A stretch of DNA of 9,149 nt, taken from the NCBI GenBank assembly GCA_902767025.1, contig CACXFZ010000067.1, forward strand, positions 1-9,149, read 5' to 3'. Below, one piece after another: positions 1 to 7,173 of this stretch (its first letter is position 1; the number at the start of each line of letters is the position of its first letter). The stretch comes from an uncultured Coriobacteriaceae bacterium (GTDB taxonomy: Bacteria > Actinomycetota > Coriobacteriia > Coriobacteriales > Eggerthellaceae). The notes under the pieces are model-generated. The model saw nothing but the letters and a program-made list of their open reading frames with translations. It had not been told where the DNA came from and did not search any database. A program made the position numbers and the translations under genes.

Positions 1-240
1 GCGGCTCCCCTCGACCTGCGGCGCGGCTTCGCTTCGCTGGCCGCGCCTCCTGGCGGAACCTGCGGGCGGGGCTCGGTTGCGGGTTTGCTGGACCTGTTCG
101 CGGCATCGCTGCGCTCGCCGCTGGGGCTCTTCGTGCCTGGCGGAACCTGCGAGCGGGGCTCGGCTGCAGGTATGGTCGACCTGCGGTGCGGCCTGGCGGA
201 ACCTACGAGGGGCTTGCGTTTGCTGCTTGATTGAGGGCTG
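1..240. repeat. GC-rich imperfect repeat array upstream of ftsK
   Basis: The core CCTGGCGGAACC occurs at 49-60, 136-147 and 192-203 (spacings 87 and 56). The 48 bases from 49 and from 136 agree at 42 positions. The third copy diverges after about 25 bases. A partial earlier unit is suggested by TCGACCTGCGG near 11, matched again at 176. The array probably continues left of the window. All three forward frames are open from the left edge to at least 228: one ends at TGA 228-230, one at TGA 232-234, and one runs on into ftsK. A C-terminal piece of an upstream gene therefore cannot be excluded. The spacing of 56 is not a multiple of three and no frame shows a recognisable domain, so I treat it as an intergenic repeat. 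Confidence 0.6.
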
Positions 241-266
241 GGCGGCTACATGGTTTGCACACGTGG

Positions 267-297
267 GTTTCTTGTGTGAAACGGTTTGGGCTATACT
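267..297 (+). promoter_or_regulatory. Candidate promoter of the ftsK operon
   Basis: TATACT at 292-297 is a good -10 element, in sequence clearly less GC-rich than its surroundings. The -35 is poor: TTCTTG at 269-274 gives a 17-base spacer but matches TTGACA weakly. An inverted repeat, GTTTC (267-271) and GAAAC (278-282) with a 6-base gap, overlaps the -35 region and could be an operator. A start near 304 would leave a leader of about 66 bases before the GTG of ftsK. This is inferred from motifs only. Confidence 0.4.
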
Positions 298-313
298 GTA
301 TGGTTGCAAGACA

Positions 314-331
314 GGAAGGGTTCGCCCTTTC
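314..331 (+). other. Small UUCG-loop hairpin in the ftsK leader
   Basis: GGAAGGG (314-320), loop TTCG (321-324) and CCCTTTC (325-331) form a 7-base-pair stem with one G-U wobble. It lies between the predicted transcription start and the ribosome binding site. The closing pair is G-C, not the C-G pair of the extra-stable UUCG loops. No T-run follows, so it is not a terminator. It may stabilise or pace the leader; the function is unknown. Confidence 0.4.
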
Positions 332-352
332 GAAACGTACCATATATGCACT

Positions 353-360
353 AGAAGGAG
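353..360 (+). promoter_or_regulatory. Ribosome binding site of ftsK, fixing a GTG start
   Basis: AGAAGGAG ends nine bases before GTG 370-372. It is the strongest Shine-Dalgarno match in this spacer and supports the GTG start. Translation from there gives a polar, basic N-terminus followed by membrane segments, as expected for FtsK. Confidence 0.75.
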
Positions 361-369
361 TCTTGATTC

Positions 370-2784
370 GTGGCACAATCATCGCCTAAAGCCGCTGGTG
401 GCGGTTCTCGTCGTGCGGCTTCTCCTGCAGACAAGAGGGCGCAGCGCCAGGGCACGGCCGCCAAGCGGGTCGAGCAGCAGCAGGCGGACACCCGCTTGCT
501 CGACAGCAGGGCCCGGCGCGACATCGCGGGCGTGCTGTGCGTGGTTGCGGCCATCGCCTTGTTCGTGATCACGACGATGCCGGTAAACGGCCTGGTCACC
601 ACGTGGCTCTCGGGTGCCCTGCATGCGTCGCTCGGCATCGGATGCATGCTGCTGCCGATGTTTCTGGTGCTCATAGCCGTCAGCCTGTTCTTCCGCACGG
701 AGGGCAGGCGCATCCCATTGCGCGTTGCCATCGGCTTGCTTTTGATGTTCGTGGCCATCCTCGTGCTCTTCGCCCTGTACACGCCCGGGCTGAGCATGCT
801 CAACCTCGATTTGCTGTTCGCCGAGCAGTCGCTGACCTCGCAAGGCGGTTACGTGGGCGCGGGCATCGCTTGGGTGCTGATGACGCTGTTCGGCCACACG
901 GTCAGCGTCGTGCTCACCTTTGGCCTGATAGCCATCTCGCTGATCGTCATCGGGGTGTCGCTGCGCCCGCTCTTCGACAAGGTCAGGGAAGTGCGCGACG
1001 CCAGCTTCTCGGACGGGTTCATGGCCGCCAGCCAGATGCCGCCGGCCCAGGTGCAGCGCGCTTCCGCCCCCCAGGCACGCCCTCGGCGCAGTCAGCGTTC
1101 TGCCGCAGACGACGGGTTCAGCGAGGCGCCGACGATCGTGCTGGGTCGCAAGGAGCCGGCGCGCGCATCCTCGAAGGAGCCTGCCAGCGGGGCCATCACC
1201 CGCAAGCTCGGCAAGAAGCCCGCCGCCCAGAAGACCGAGGCGGCCACCGAAGTGCTGGAAAAGCCGCGTCCCGTTGCCAAGAAGCGCACGGGCGCTCCGC
1301 AGCCGTCCGAGGGCTTCGTGCTGCCGAGCATGGACCTGCTTGAAAAGACCACGTCGAACAAGAAGCGGCGCGAAAGCGAGGACATGCTGCGCGACACCGC
1401 GATGCTGCTCCAGGACACGCTGGCCGACTTCGGCGTGCACGCGCGGGTGGTCGATTGGATCGCCGGTCCCACGGTGACGCTGTTCAAGGTCGACCTGCCG
1501 GCGGGCATCCGCGTGAGCAAGGTCACGAACCTGCAAGACGACATCGCGCTTGCGCTGGCGGCGCAGGGCGTGCGCATCTTCGCCCCCATACCCGGCACGA
1601 ACTACGTGGGCATCGAAGTTCCCAACAGCAAACCTCAGACGGTGCTTCTGGGCGACATCCTGCCTGCCGCCGGCCCCGGGCCGCTCGAGATGGTGGTGGG
1701 CGAGGACGTCGAAGGGCACCGCATCGTCGACGACCTGTCGAAAATGCCGCATCTGCTGGTTGCGGGCACCACCGGCTCGGGCAAGTCGGTGGCCATCAAC
1801 GGCATGATCATGTCCATCCTGATGCGCGCCACGCCGGCGGAAGTGCGCTTCATCATGATCGACCCGAAGCGCGTCGAGTTCACGCCCTACAACGGCATCC
1901 CGCATCTGTACGTCCCCGTGGTCACCGAATGCCGCGAAGCCGCAAGCGCGCTCTCGTGGGCGGTGGCCGAAATGGAGAGGCGCCTGAAGGTGTTCGCCAA
2001 GGTGGGGGCCCGCAACATCGCGCAGTACAACAGCAAGGCGCAGAAGGGCATGAAGATCGGCGAAGAGCAGGCCGAGGAGATTCCCTACATCGTGATCGTC
2101 ATCGACGAGCTCGCCGACCTGATGATGAACGTGGGCAAGGAAGTGGAGTTCAGCATCAGCAGGCTCGCACAGCTCGCGCGTGCGGCGGGCATCCACATGA
2201 TCATCGCCACGCAACGCCCGTCCACCAACGTGGTCACCGGCCTGATCAAGGCCAACATCACCTGCCGCATCGCTCTGAACGTGGCTTCGGGCATCGACAG
2301 CCGCGTCATTCTGGACTCCACGGGCGCCGAGAACCTGATCGGCAACGGCGACATGCTCTACAGCAAGCCCGAGTACCCCAAGCCGGTGCGCCTGCAGGGT
2401 TGCTTCACGTCGAACAACGAGATCGAGCAGGTGGTGGCCCACCTGAAGCAGCAGGGCGAGCCGGAGTACCACCAGGAGATCCTGCAGACCAACCTGATCA
2501 CGATGGGGCAGGCGGACGCGTCGGGCGCGTCGGGCGGTCCCGCGGACCCGCTTCTGTGGGAGGCGGCTGAAATCGTCGTCAGCTCGGGCGTCGGGTCGAC
2601 CTCGAACGTCCAGCGCCGATTGAGTGTGGGATACTCGCGAGCTGGGCGTATAATGGATATGCTTGAAGAAAAGGGAATCGTCGGACCGCAGAACGGCTCC
2701 AAGCCCCGCGAGGTGTTGGTAGACGCCATGGAGCTCGAGAGCCTGAAGGCGTTCGAGGCGAGTGAATCCGACCTGGGAGAGTAA
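370..2784 (+). CDS. ftsK: DNA translocase FtsK/SpoIIIE
   Basis: This 804-residue membrane-anchored, ATP-driven DNA pump clears and aligns the chromosome terminus at the closing septum. A basic N-terminus (1-50) is followed by four or five hydrophobic segments (about 52-70, 86-108, 118-137, 160-198). A Pro/Lys/Ala-rich linker runs to about 320, then the motor. Walker A is GTTGSGKS at 466-473 and Walker B is VIVIDE, with Asp579-Glu580. The family signature RPSTNVVTG lies downstream. The C-terminal gamma winged helix (about 726-790) carries QRRLSVGYSRAGR and ends in GSKPREVLV, the domain that reads polar DNA signals and contacts XerD in studied relatives. All motor parts are intact and the length is normal. 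The start is GTG with a strong ribosome binding site. It heads a probable five-gene operon; its stop lies 5 bases before the next ATG, whose binding site sits inside the end of ftsK. Confidence 0.97.
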   Translation: MAQSSPKAAGGGSRRAASPADKRAQRQGTAAKRVEQQQADTRLLDSRARRDIAGVLCVVAAIALFVITTMPVNGLVTTWLSGALHASLGIGCMLLPMFLVLIAVSLFFRTEGRRIPLRVAIGLLLMFVAILVLFALYTPGLSMLNLDLLFAEQSLTSQGGYVGAGIAWVLMTLFGHTVSVVLTFGLIAISLIVIGVSLRPLFDKVREVRDASFSDGFMAASQMPPAQVQRASAPQARPRRSQRSAADDGFSEAPTIVLGRKEPARASSKEPASGAITRKLGKKPAAQKTEAATEVLEKPRPVAKKRTGAPQPSEGFVLPSMDLLEKTTSNKKRRESEDMLRDTAMLLQDTLADFGVHARVVDWIAGPTVTLFKVDLPAGIRVSKVTNLQDDIALALAAQGVRIFAPIPGTNYVGIEVPNSKPQTVLLGDILPAAGPGPLEMVVGEDVEGHRIVDDLSKMPHLLVAGTTGSGKSVAINGMIMSILMRATPAEVRFIMIDPKRVEFTPYNGIPHLYVPVVTECREAASALSWAVAEMERRLKVFAKVGARNIAQYNSKAQKGMKIGEEQAEEIPYIVIVIDELADLMMNVGKEVEFSISRLAQLARAAGIHMIIATQRPSTNVVTGLIKANITCRIALNVASGIDSRVILDSTGAENLIGNGDMLYSKPEYPKPVRLQGCFTSNNEIEQVVAHLKQQGEPEYHQEILQTNLITMGQADASGASGGPADPLLWEAAEIVVSSGVGSTSNVQRRLSVGYSRAGRIMDMLEEKGIVGPQNGSKPREVLVDAMELESLKAFEASESDLGE

Positions 2785-2789
2785 AGTCT

Positions 2790-4148
2790 ATGGAACAGAC
2801 GAGCTTCGGCCAGATTCTGAAGGATACGCGCAAGCGCAAGGGCTTGGACCTGAACGCCACCGCGCGCAGGCTGCGCATCCGCCCCGACATTTTGAAAGCG
2901 ATCGAGGACAGCAACTTCGCGGCCATGCCCCCGCGCGGCTACACGCGCAACATGGTCAACGGGTATGCGCGCTACCTGGGCCTGAATCCCACGGAAATCA
3001 CCGGCATGTACCTCGACGAGCTGTACGCCTACCAGGTGAACTGTGCGAACGCGCGCCAGAGGCCTTCGGGCATCGACATGTCGGAAGCTCCCGACAACAC
3101 GCGCGTGCCGCGCCGGTCAGGGGAAGGGCGCTCCCGCGTTTCCCAGAGCGCGTCGCAGTACTCGCGCGAGAATTCGGCACGCAGGAGCAAGGTGTCGTCC
3201 GACCGCCAGAGGACGCGCACCAGCCGCCGGACGTCGACGGAGGGCAGGACCCATCAGGCGCGCGGCTCGCTGCTGCCGAACACGGAATACACCAACTACT
3301 ATTCGGGCCCGGGCGGCGAAGGCGGCCTGCGCCCGAAGCTTCCCTACATCATCGCGGCGGCCATCGCGCTGCTGCTGGTCTTCCTGCTGGGATGGCTGCT
3401 GTTCGGCCGCGGTTCCGGCCGTGACGAAACGGTGCCCAACGTGCCGGTCACGGGCGTGAGCAGCGAAACAGGCGAAGGCGCCAGCAGCGTCCCCAAGGAG
3501 GAGGCGCCCACGAAGTTCACGTTCGAGTACACGGTCGACGACGGCCAGACCTCGTGGATCGAGGTCTACGTCGACGGCGAGGCCAAGGTCACGGAAGAGG
3601 CCGTGGGCCCGTCGACCCAGTCGTTCGACAGCTCGGGCACACTGCAGTTCATCTGCGCGAACCCCTCGGGCGTGACCGCGCGCCTGGACGGCACCGAACT
3701 GCTGATGCAACCCGATGCGAGCGGCATCGTGAACATGACGATCGACTTCAAGGAGATCCTGGCCAAGTGGCAAAGCGAGCACGGCCAGTCCGCGAAGTCG
3801 TCGAGCAGCTCGTCTTCTTCGTCGAAGCAGGCTGCCGCGACCGACTCGGGCACCCGCGATGCCGGCGCCGAGGCCCAGACGGAAACGCAGGCCGACGCCG
3901 GCACCGCCGACACGGGCGAGGTGTACTACGATGCGGGCACTGCAAACGACCAGACGTACTACGACAACACGTACAGCAACACCTACGACAACACGTACAA
4001 CTACGGCTACGATGCCACGTACAACAACAACTACAACTACGGGTACGACACCACCGGTCAGTACGGCTACGACACCACCTACCAATACGGCTACGATGCC
4101 ACGTACGGGTACTACAACCAGAATGCCACCGGTACCGGCACGTACTAG
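2790..4148 (+). CDS. RodZ-like HTH membrane protein with Tyr-rich repeat tail
   Basis: This 452-residue protein has RodZ-type architecture. An HTH_25-like helix-turn-helix lies at about 5-70 (FGQILKDTRKRKGLDL, then PRGYTRNMVNGYARYLGL). A basic Ser/Arg-rich cytoplasmic linker (about 88-170) leads to one membrane helix (187-206) and an extracytoplasmic DUF4115-like domain (about 240-322). In RodZ the HTH binds MreB and supports cell shape; whether this protein does so is inference, as no mreB is visible here. After that domain come nine consecutive serines (337-345), an Ala/Thr/acidic stretch, and an unusual tail (379-452) with 22 tyrosines in 74 residues, no Lys or Arg, and repeated YGYD(A/T)T. 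The tail should face outwards. ATG 2790 has GGGAGAG at 2775-2781. It could be a diverged HTH membrane protein not acting in shape control. Confidence 0.85.
   Translation: MEQTSFGQILKDTRKRKGLDLNATARRLRIRPDILKAIEDSNFAAMPPRGYTRNMVNGYARYLGLNPTEITGMYLDELYAYQVNCANARQRPSGIDMSEAPDNTRVPRRSGEGRSRVSQSASQYSRENSARRSKVSSDRQRTRTSRRTSTEGRTHQARGSLLPNTEYTNYYSGPGGEGGLRPKLPYIIAAAIALLLVFLLGWLLFGRGSGRDETVPNVPVTGVSSETGEGASSVPKEEAPTKFTFEYTVDDGQTSWIEVYVDGEAKVTEEAVGPSTQSFDSSGTLQFICANPSGVTARLDGTELLMQPDASGIVNMTIDFKEILAKWQSEHGQSAKSSSSSSSSSKQAAATDSGTRDAGAEAQTETQADAGTADTGEVYYDAGTANDQTYYDNTYSNTYDNTYNYGYDATYNNNYNYGYDTTGQYGYDTTYQYGYDATYGYYNQNATGTGTY
3921..4145 (+). repeat. In-frame repeats encoding a Tyr/Asn/Gly/Thr-rich tail
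   Basis: Codons 378-452 of the RodZ-like gene are low complexity. Residues 391-403 repeat Y-x-N-T every four residues. YGYDATY, YGYDTTG, YGYDTTY and YGYDATY begin at residues 405, 417, 425 and 433. At DNA level, ACGGCTACGATGCCACGTAC occurs at 4004-4023 and again at 4087-4106. The frame is kept throughout and the stop is TAG 4146-4148. Such arrays can change length by slippage or recombination. Confidence 0.85.
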
Positions 4149-4165
4149 GAAGAAGGGCGAGGGAT

Positions 4166-4663
4166 ATGGCGAAGGAATCGAGCTTCGATATCGTTTCGAG
4201 CGTCGATTTGCAGGAAGTTGACAACGCGTTCGGCCAGGCGCGCAAGGAAATCGTGCAGCGCTACGACCTGAAGGACTCCGGCGCGACGCTTGATTTCGAC
4301 AAGCAGGCGAAGACCCTGACCGTGCAGGCACCCAGCGATTTCGTCGCGGGCCAGGTCATCGACATCGTCAGCAGCAAGCTGGTGAAGCGCGGCGTCGATC
4401 TGAAGGCCGTGAACTGGGGTGCCGTGCAATCCGCTTCGGGCGGGACGGTGCGCCGCACCGGCAGCATCATCGAAGGCATCGACCGCGACAAGGCGGGTGC
4501 CATCAACAAGGACATCAAGGCGCAGAAGTTCAAGGCGAAGGTCACCATCGAAGGCGACAAGCTGCGCGTGTCTAGTGCGTCGAAAGACGTGCTCCAGGAC
4601 GTGATCCAGTTCGTCAAATCCCAGGATTACGGCCAGCCGTTGCAATTCGTCAACTACCGGTAG
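4166..4663 (+). CDS. yajQ: YajQ family nucleotide-binding protein
   Basis: This is a 165-residue cytoplasmic protein, the usual length for YajQ (about 160-165). The N-terminal SFDIVSSVDLQEVDNAF and the following RYDLKDSGATLDFD are hallmarks of the family, as are KRGVDLKAVNWG and the C-terminal DVIQFVKSQDYGQPLQFVNYR. The fold is two ferredoxin-like halves. A Xanthomonas member binds cyclic di-GMP, and others have been tied to RNA or nucleotide binding; the role in this organism is unknown. ATG 4166 is chosen because the conserved N-terminus begins there and GAAGGG (4152-4157) lies 8 bases upstream. The same frame is open further upstream, but that part overlaps the RodZ-like gene and is not real. 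It is 17 bases after that gene and 13 before rimO, so co-transcription is likely. Confidence 0.95.
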   Translation: MAKESSFDIVSSVDLQEVDNAFGQARKEIVQRYDLKDSGATLDFDKQAKTLTVQAPSDFVAGQVIDIVSSKLVKRGVDLKAVNWGAVQSASGGTVRRTGSIIEGIDRDKAGAINKDIKAQKFKAKVTIEGDKLRVSSASKDVLQDVIQFVKSQDYGQPLQFVNYR

Positions 4664-4676
4664 CAGCGAGCCCATC

Positions 4677-5996
4677 GTGCAAGCTTCCGTCCATGCGGCT
4701 CGTGATGCCAGCCGCCCACCCAGCATTCGCGTTGCGTTCGTCACCTTGGGGTGTGCCAAAAACGAAGTCGACTCGGCTTCGATGGCGCGCACGCTCCTGG
4801 AGCAGGGCATAGCCGTGGTCGACGATGCCGACCAGGCCGATTGCGTGATCGTGAACACCTGCTCGTTCATCCAGGCGGCAACCGAGGAAAGCCTGGCGGC
4901 GATCTTCGACCTTGCGGACAGCGATGCGGTGCGCGAGGGGCGCACGAAGATCGTCGTCGCCGGGTGCATGCCCGCGCGCTACGGCCAGGAGCTGGAATCC
5001 GAGCTGAGCGAGGCGTGCGCCTTCTTGCCCTGCGCGCAAGAGCAGGACGTGGCCTCCGTCGTGAAGGGCCTGTTTCCCGATGCTGCGTGCGGCGATGCGA
5101 TCGAGCGGGCCGAAACGCAAGTCAGCTGCTATGTGAAGATCTCCGACGGGTGCGACCGCTTCTGCAGCTTCTGCACCATCCCGTTCATCAGGGGCAGGTA
5201 CCGGAGCTTTCCCTACGAGCAGATCGAGTCCGATGTCGCCCGCGCCGTCGACGACGGTGCCGGCGAGATCGTGCTGATAGCCCAGGACACCGGTCGGTGG
5301 GGGAGCGACTTCGACGAGCCGTCGACGCTTGCCCGCCTGGTAGACAGGCTCGCCACCCACTTCGAAGACACGTGGTTCCGCGTGATGTACATCCAGCCGG
5401 AAGGCGTCACCGACGAGCTGCTCGACGTGATCGCAGCGCATGGCAACGTCTGCTCGTACCTGGACATCCCGTTCCAGCATTGTTGCGAGCGCGTTCTCAA
5501 GCGCATGAACCGCTCGGGCTCGCATGACGAGTACCTGGCGCTGGTGCGGCACATCCGCGACAAGGTCGACGGCGTGACGATCCGCACGACGTTGATGGCC
5601 GGCTTCCCGGGTGAGACCGACGAGGAGTTCGACGAGCTGCTTGACTTCGTCGAGGAAGCGGACTTGGACTACGTGGGCGTGTTCGCCTACTCGCAGGAGG
5701 AGAACACGCGCGCCGGCGGGTTCGACGACCAGATCGACGAGGACACGAAGCTCGAGCGCGCCCAGCAGGTGCGCGACGTGGCCGACAGCCTGTCGTGTGC
5801 GCGCGTGGCAAACCGGGTGGGCACCGAATGCGACGTGCTCGTCTTGGGGTGCGAGGAGGACGGCCAGCTGTTCGGCCGGGCGCAATGCCAGGCACCGGAT
5901 GTGGACGGCGTGACGTACCTGGCCCATGGCGAGGTCGGACAGGTCGTGCGCGTGCGCATCACCGATACGCTGCTCTACGAGATGGAAGGGGAGTAG
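4677..5996 (+). CDS. rimO: Ribosomal protein uS12 methylthiotransferase RimO
   Basis: This 439-residue radical-SAM enzyme adds a methylthio group to a conserved aspartate of ribosomal protein uS12. The N-terminal domain holds the three auxiliary-cluster cysteines Cys26 (LGCAKNEVDS), Cys62 (VNTCSFIQAATEES) and Cys97 (AGCM). The radical-SAM CX3CX2C motif is Cys159, Cys163 and Cys166 (DGCDRFCSFC, followed by IPFIRG). A TRAM domain occupies about 378-437. LGCAKN and VNTC-FI favour RimO over its tRNA-modifying relative MiaB, and the length fits. The start is GTG 4677, the only usual start codon I find between the yajQ stop and the conserved VAFVTLGC. Its binding site is weak (GCGAG around 4666-4670), so translational coupling to yajQ, 13 bases upstream, is plausible. 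Its stop is 4 bases before pgsA. Confidence 0.95.
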   Translation: MQASVHAARDASRPPSIRVAFVTLGCAKNEVDSASMARTLLEQGIAVVDDADQADCVIVNTCSFIQAATEESLAAIFDLADSDAVREGRTKIVVAGCMPARYGQELESELSEACAFLPCAQEQDVASVVKGLFPDAACGDAIERAETQVSCYVKISDGCDRFCSFCTIPFIRGRYRSFPYEQIESDVARAVDDGAGEIVLIAQDTGRWGSDFDEPSTLARLVDRLATHFEDTWFRVMYIQPEGVTDELLDVIAAHGNVCSYLDIPFQHCCERVLKRMNRSGSHDEYLALVRHIRDKVDGVTIRTTLMAGFPGETDEEFDELLDFVEEADLDYVGVFAYSQEENTRAGGFDDQIDEDTKLERAQQVRDVADSLSCARVANRVGTECDVLVLGCEEDGQLFGRAQCQAPDVDGVTYLAHGEVGQVVRVRITDTLLYEMEGE

Positions 5997-6000
5997 GGCG

Positions 6001-7173
6001 ATGGCCGCTCCCGAAAGCCAGATCGTGTGGACGCCGGCGAACATCGTCACGGCGGTGCGCATCCTGCTGATCCCCCTGTTCGTGGTCGCCATCATCTCGC
6101 CGTGGCCCGATTGGCTGGACTTCTGGCCCGAAGCGCACATCTGGAAGCCCTGGGTTGCCGCATTCGTGTTCATCGCCCTGTCCGCCACCGATTCGGTGGA
6201 CGGCTACCTTGCGCGCAGCAGGAACGAGATCACGGACCTGGGCAAGTTCATGGACCCCTTGGCCGACAAGATCCTGGTCACGGCCGCCCTGCTTGCGCTG
6301 ATCGAGATGGGATCGCTGCCCTCGTGGGTGGCTCTGGTCATCATCACGCGGGAATTCATCGTGTCGGGCATCAGGATGGTGGCCGCCACGCAGGGTGCGG
6401 TCATCGCGGCCAGCTGGTACGGGAAGGCGAAGACCGTCTTCCAGATGGTCGCCATCGTGCTGTTCATCATCAAGGACTCCCATGTCGTGCGCACGTTCAG
6501 CGACGTGCTTCACGACGGGCTCTACCTGTTCAGCTGGGCGATCATGTTCATCGCCGTCGTGCTGACGATCCTTTCGATGGTCGACTACTTCCTGAAGGCG
6601 AAGACCGTGCTGGGGTTCAAGGAGACCGCTGCGGCGGACCAGGACGACCAGATGGCTGCGCCGGCGGCAATCGGCGGGGAAGCGGAGGATGTCCTGCTCG
6701 AGAAGGCGGCCGAGCTGGTGCGCATGGCCACCGAGCGGGGAGTCACGCTGGGCACGGCCGAAAGCTGCACGGGCGGCATGGTGTCGGAGTCGATCACCAG
6801 CGTCGCCGGGTCGAGCGCCTGCATGCGCGGCGCCATCGTCAGCTACGACAACGACGTCAAGACCGGATCTTTGGGCGTGGATGCCGAGACGATTGCAACC
6901 GAGGGGGCCGTGAGCAGGGACACGGCTTTGCAGATGGCCGCGGGCGCGCGCCAGGTCCTGGGCGCCGATTATGCGGTGTCGGTGACCGGCATCGCTGGCC
7001 CGGGCGGTGCAGTCGAGGGCAAGCCCGTGGGCACGGTATGGGTCGCGCTTGCGTCCAGCGAAGGCGCCTGTGCGTTCGAACATCATTTCGCAGGCGACCG
7101 CCAGACCGTGCGGCGCCAGGCGACCTGCAGCTGCCTGGATTTGCTCATAGACGCCTGCGACGAGCGTCTGTGA
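6001..7173 (+). CDS. pgsA: PgsA-CinA fusion: PG-phosphate synthase plus NMN deamidase domain
   Basis: One uninterrupted 390-residue frame holds two enzymes. Residues 1 to about 206 are CDP-diacylglycerol-glycerol-3-phosphate 3-phosphatidyltransferase (PgsA), an inner-membrane step of phosphatidylglycerol synthesis. The CDP-alcohol phosphotransferase signature is complete: Asp64, Asp67-Gly68, Ala71-Arg72, Gly81, Asp85, Asp89, with several membrane helices around it. An Ala/acidic linker (about 208-230) leads to a CinA C-terminal (PncC) domain, about 231-390, with AESCTGG (Ser255), SYDNDVK, LGV, TGIAGPGG and KPVGTVWVAL. That domain deamidates nicotinamide mononucleotide to nicotinate mononucleotide. 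The N-terminal MoaB-like domain of full CinA is absent. No stop lies between the halves, so the deamidase should be tethered to the cytoplasmic side of the membrane. ATG 6001 follows AAGGGGAG (5986-5993). pgsA and cinA are often adjacent genes; joined in one frame is less usual. Confidence 0.9.
   Translation: MAAPESQIVWTPANIVTAVRILLIPLFVVAIISPWPDWLDFWPEAHIWKPWVAAFVFIALSATDSVDGYLARSRNEITDLGKFMDPLADKILVTAALLALIEMGSLPSWVALVIITREFIVSGIRMVAATQGAVIAASWYGKAKTVFQMVAIVLFIIKDSHVVRTFSDVLHDGLYLFSWAIMFIAVVLTILSMVDYFLKAKTVLGFKETAAADQDDQMAAPAAIGGEAEDVLLEKAAELVRMATERGVTLGTAESCTGGMVSESITSVAGSSACMRGAIVSYDNDVKTGSLGVDAETIATEGAVSRDTALQMAAGARQVLGADYAVSVTGIAGPGGAVEGKPVGTVWVALASSEGACAFEHHFAGDRQTVRRQATCSCLDLLIDACDERL
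6641..7173 (+). other. Possible internal start giving free CinA/PncC domain
   Basis: ATG 6652 (residue 218 of the fusion) lies in the linker, just before the CinA domain, with AGGA at 6641-6644 seven bases upstream. Starting here would yield a soluble deamidase of 173 residues, close to the size of stand-alone PncC proteins. It could be a relic of a former separate cinA start or a working second start. The binding site is only four bases long, so this stays tentative. Confidence 0.25.

Noticed and set aside
1..234. Possible C-terminal end of an upstream gene (open frame from the left edge to TGA 232-234)
   Set aside because: All three forward frames are open here, codon third-position GC does not separate them clearly, and no domain is recognisable. 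The repeat spacing also breaks the frame.
77..568. Forward open frame of 163 codons running from the repeat array into ftsK
   Set aside because: Its Cys/Trp/Arg-rich product comes from the repeat array and then reads ftsK in the wrong frame; ftsK has the strong ribosome binding site and conserved product.
379..2472. Very long minus-strand open frame opposite ftsK
   Set aside because: It mirrors a fully recognisable FtsK frame, is rich in His, Arg and Asp as expected for antisense of GC-rich genes, and shows no domain.
3554..4165. Upstream extension of the yajQ frame by 204 codons
   Set aside because: It overlaps the RodZ-like gene in another frame and lacks similarity to anything I recognise; conserved YajQ begins at ATG 4166.
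3117..4331. Minus-strand open frame opposite the RodZ-like gene and the start of yajQ
   Set aside because: It contains Val/Arg runs that are simply the antisense of the Tyr/Asn repeat tail, and it overlaps two supported genes.
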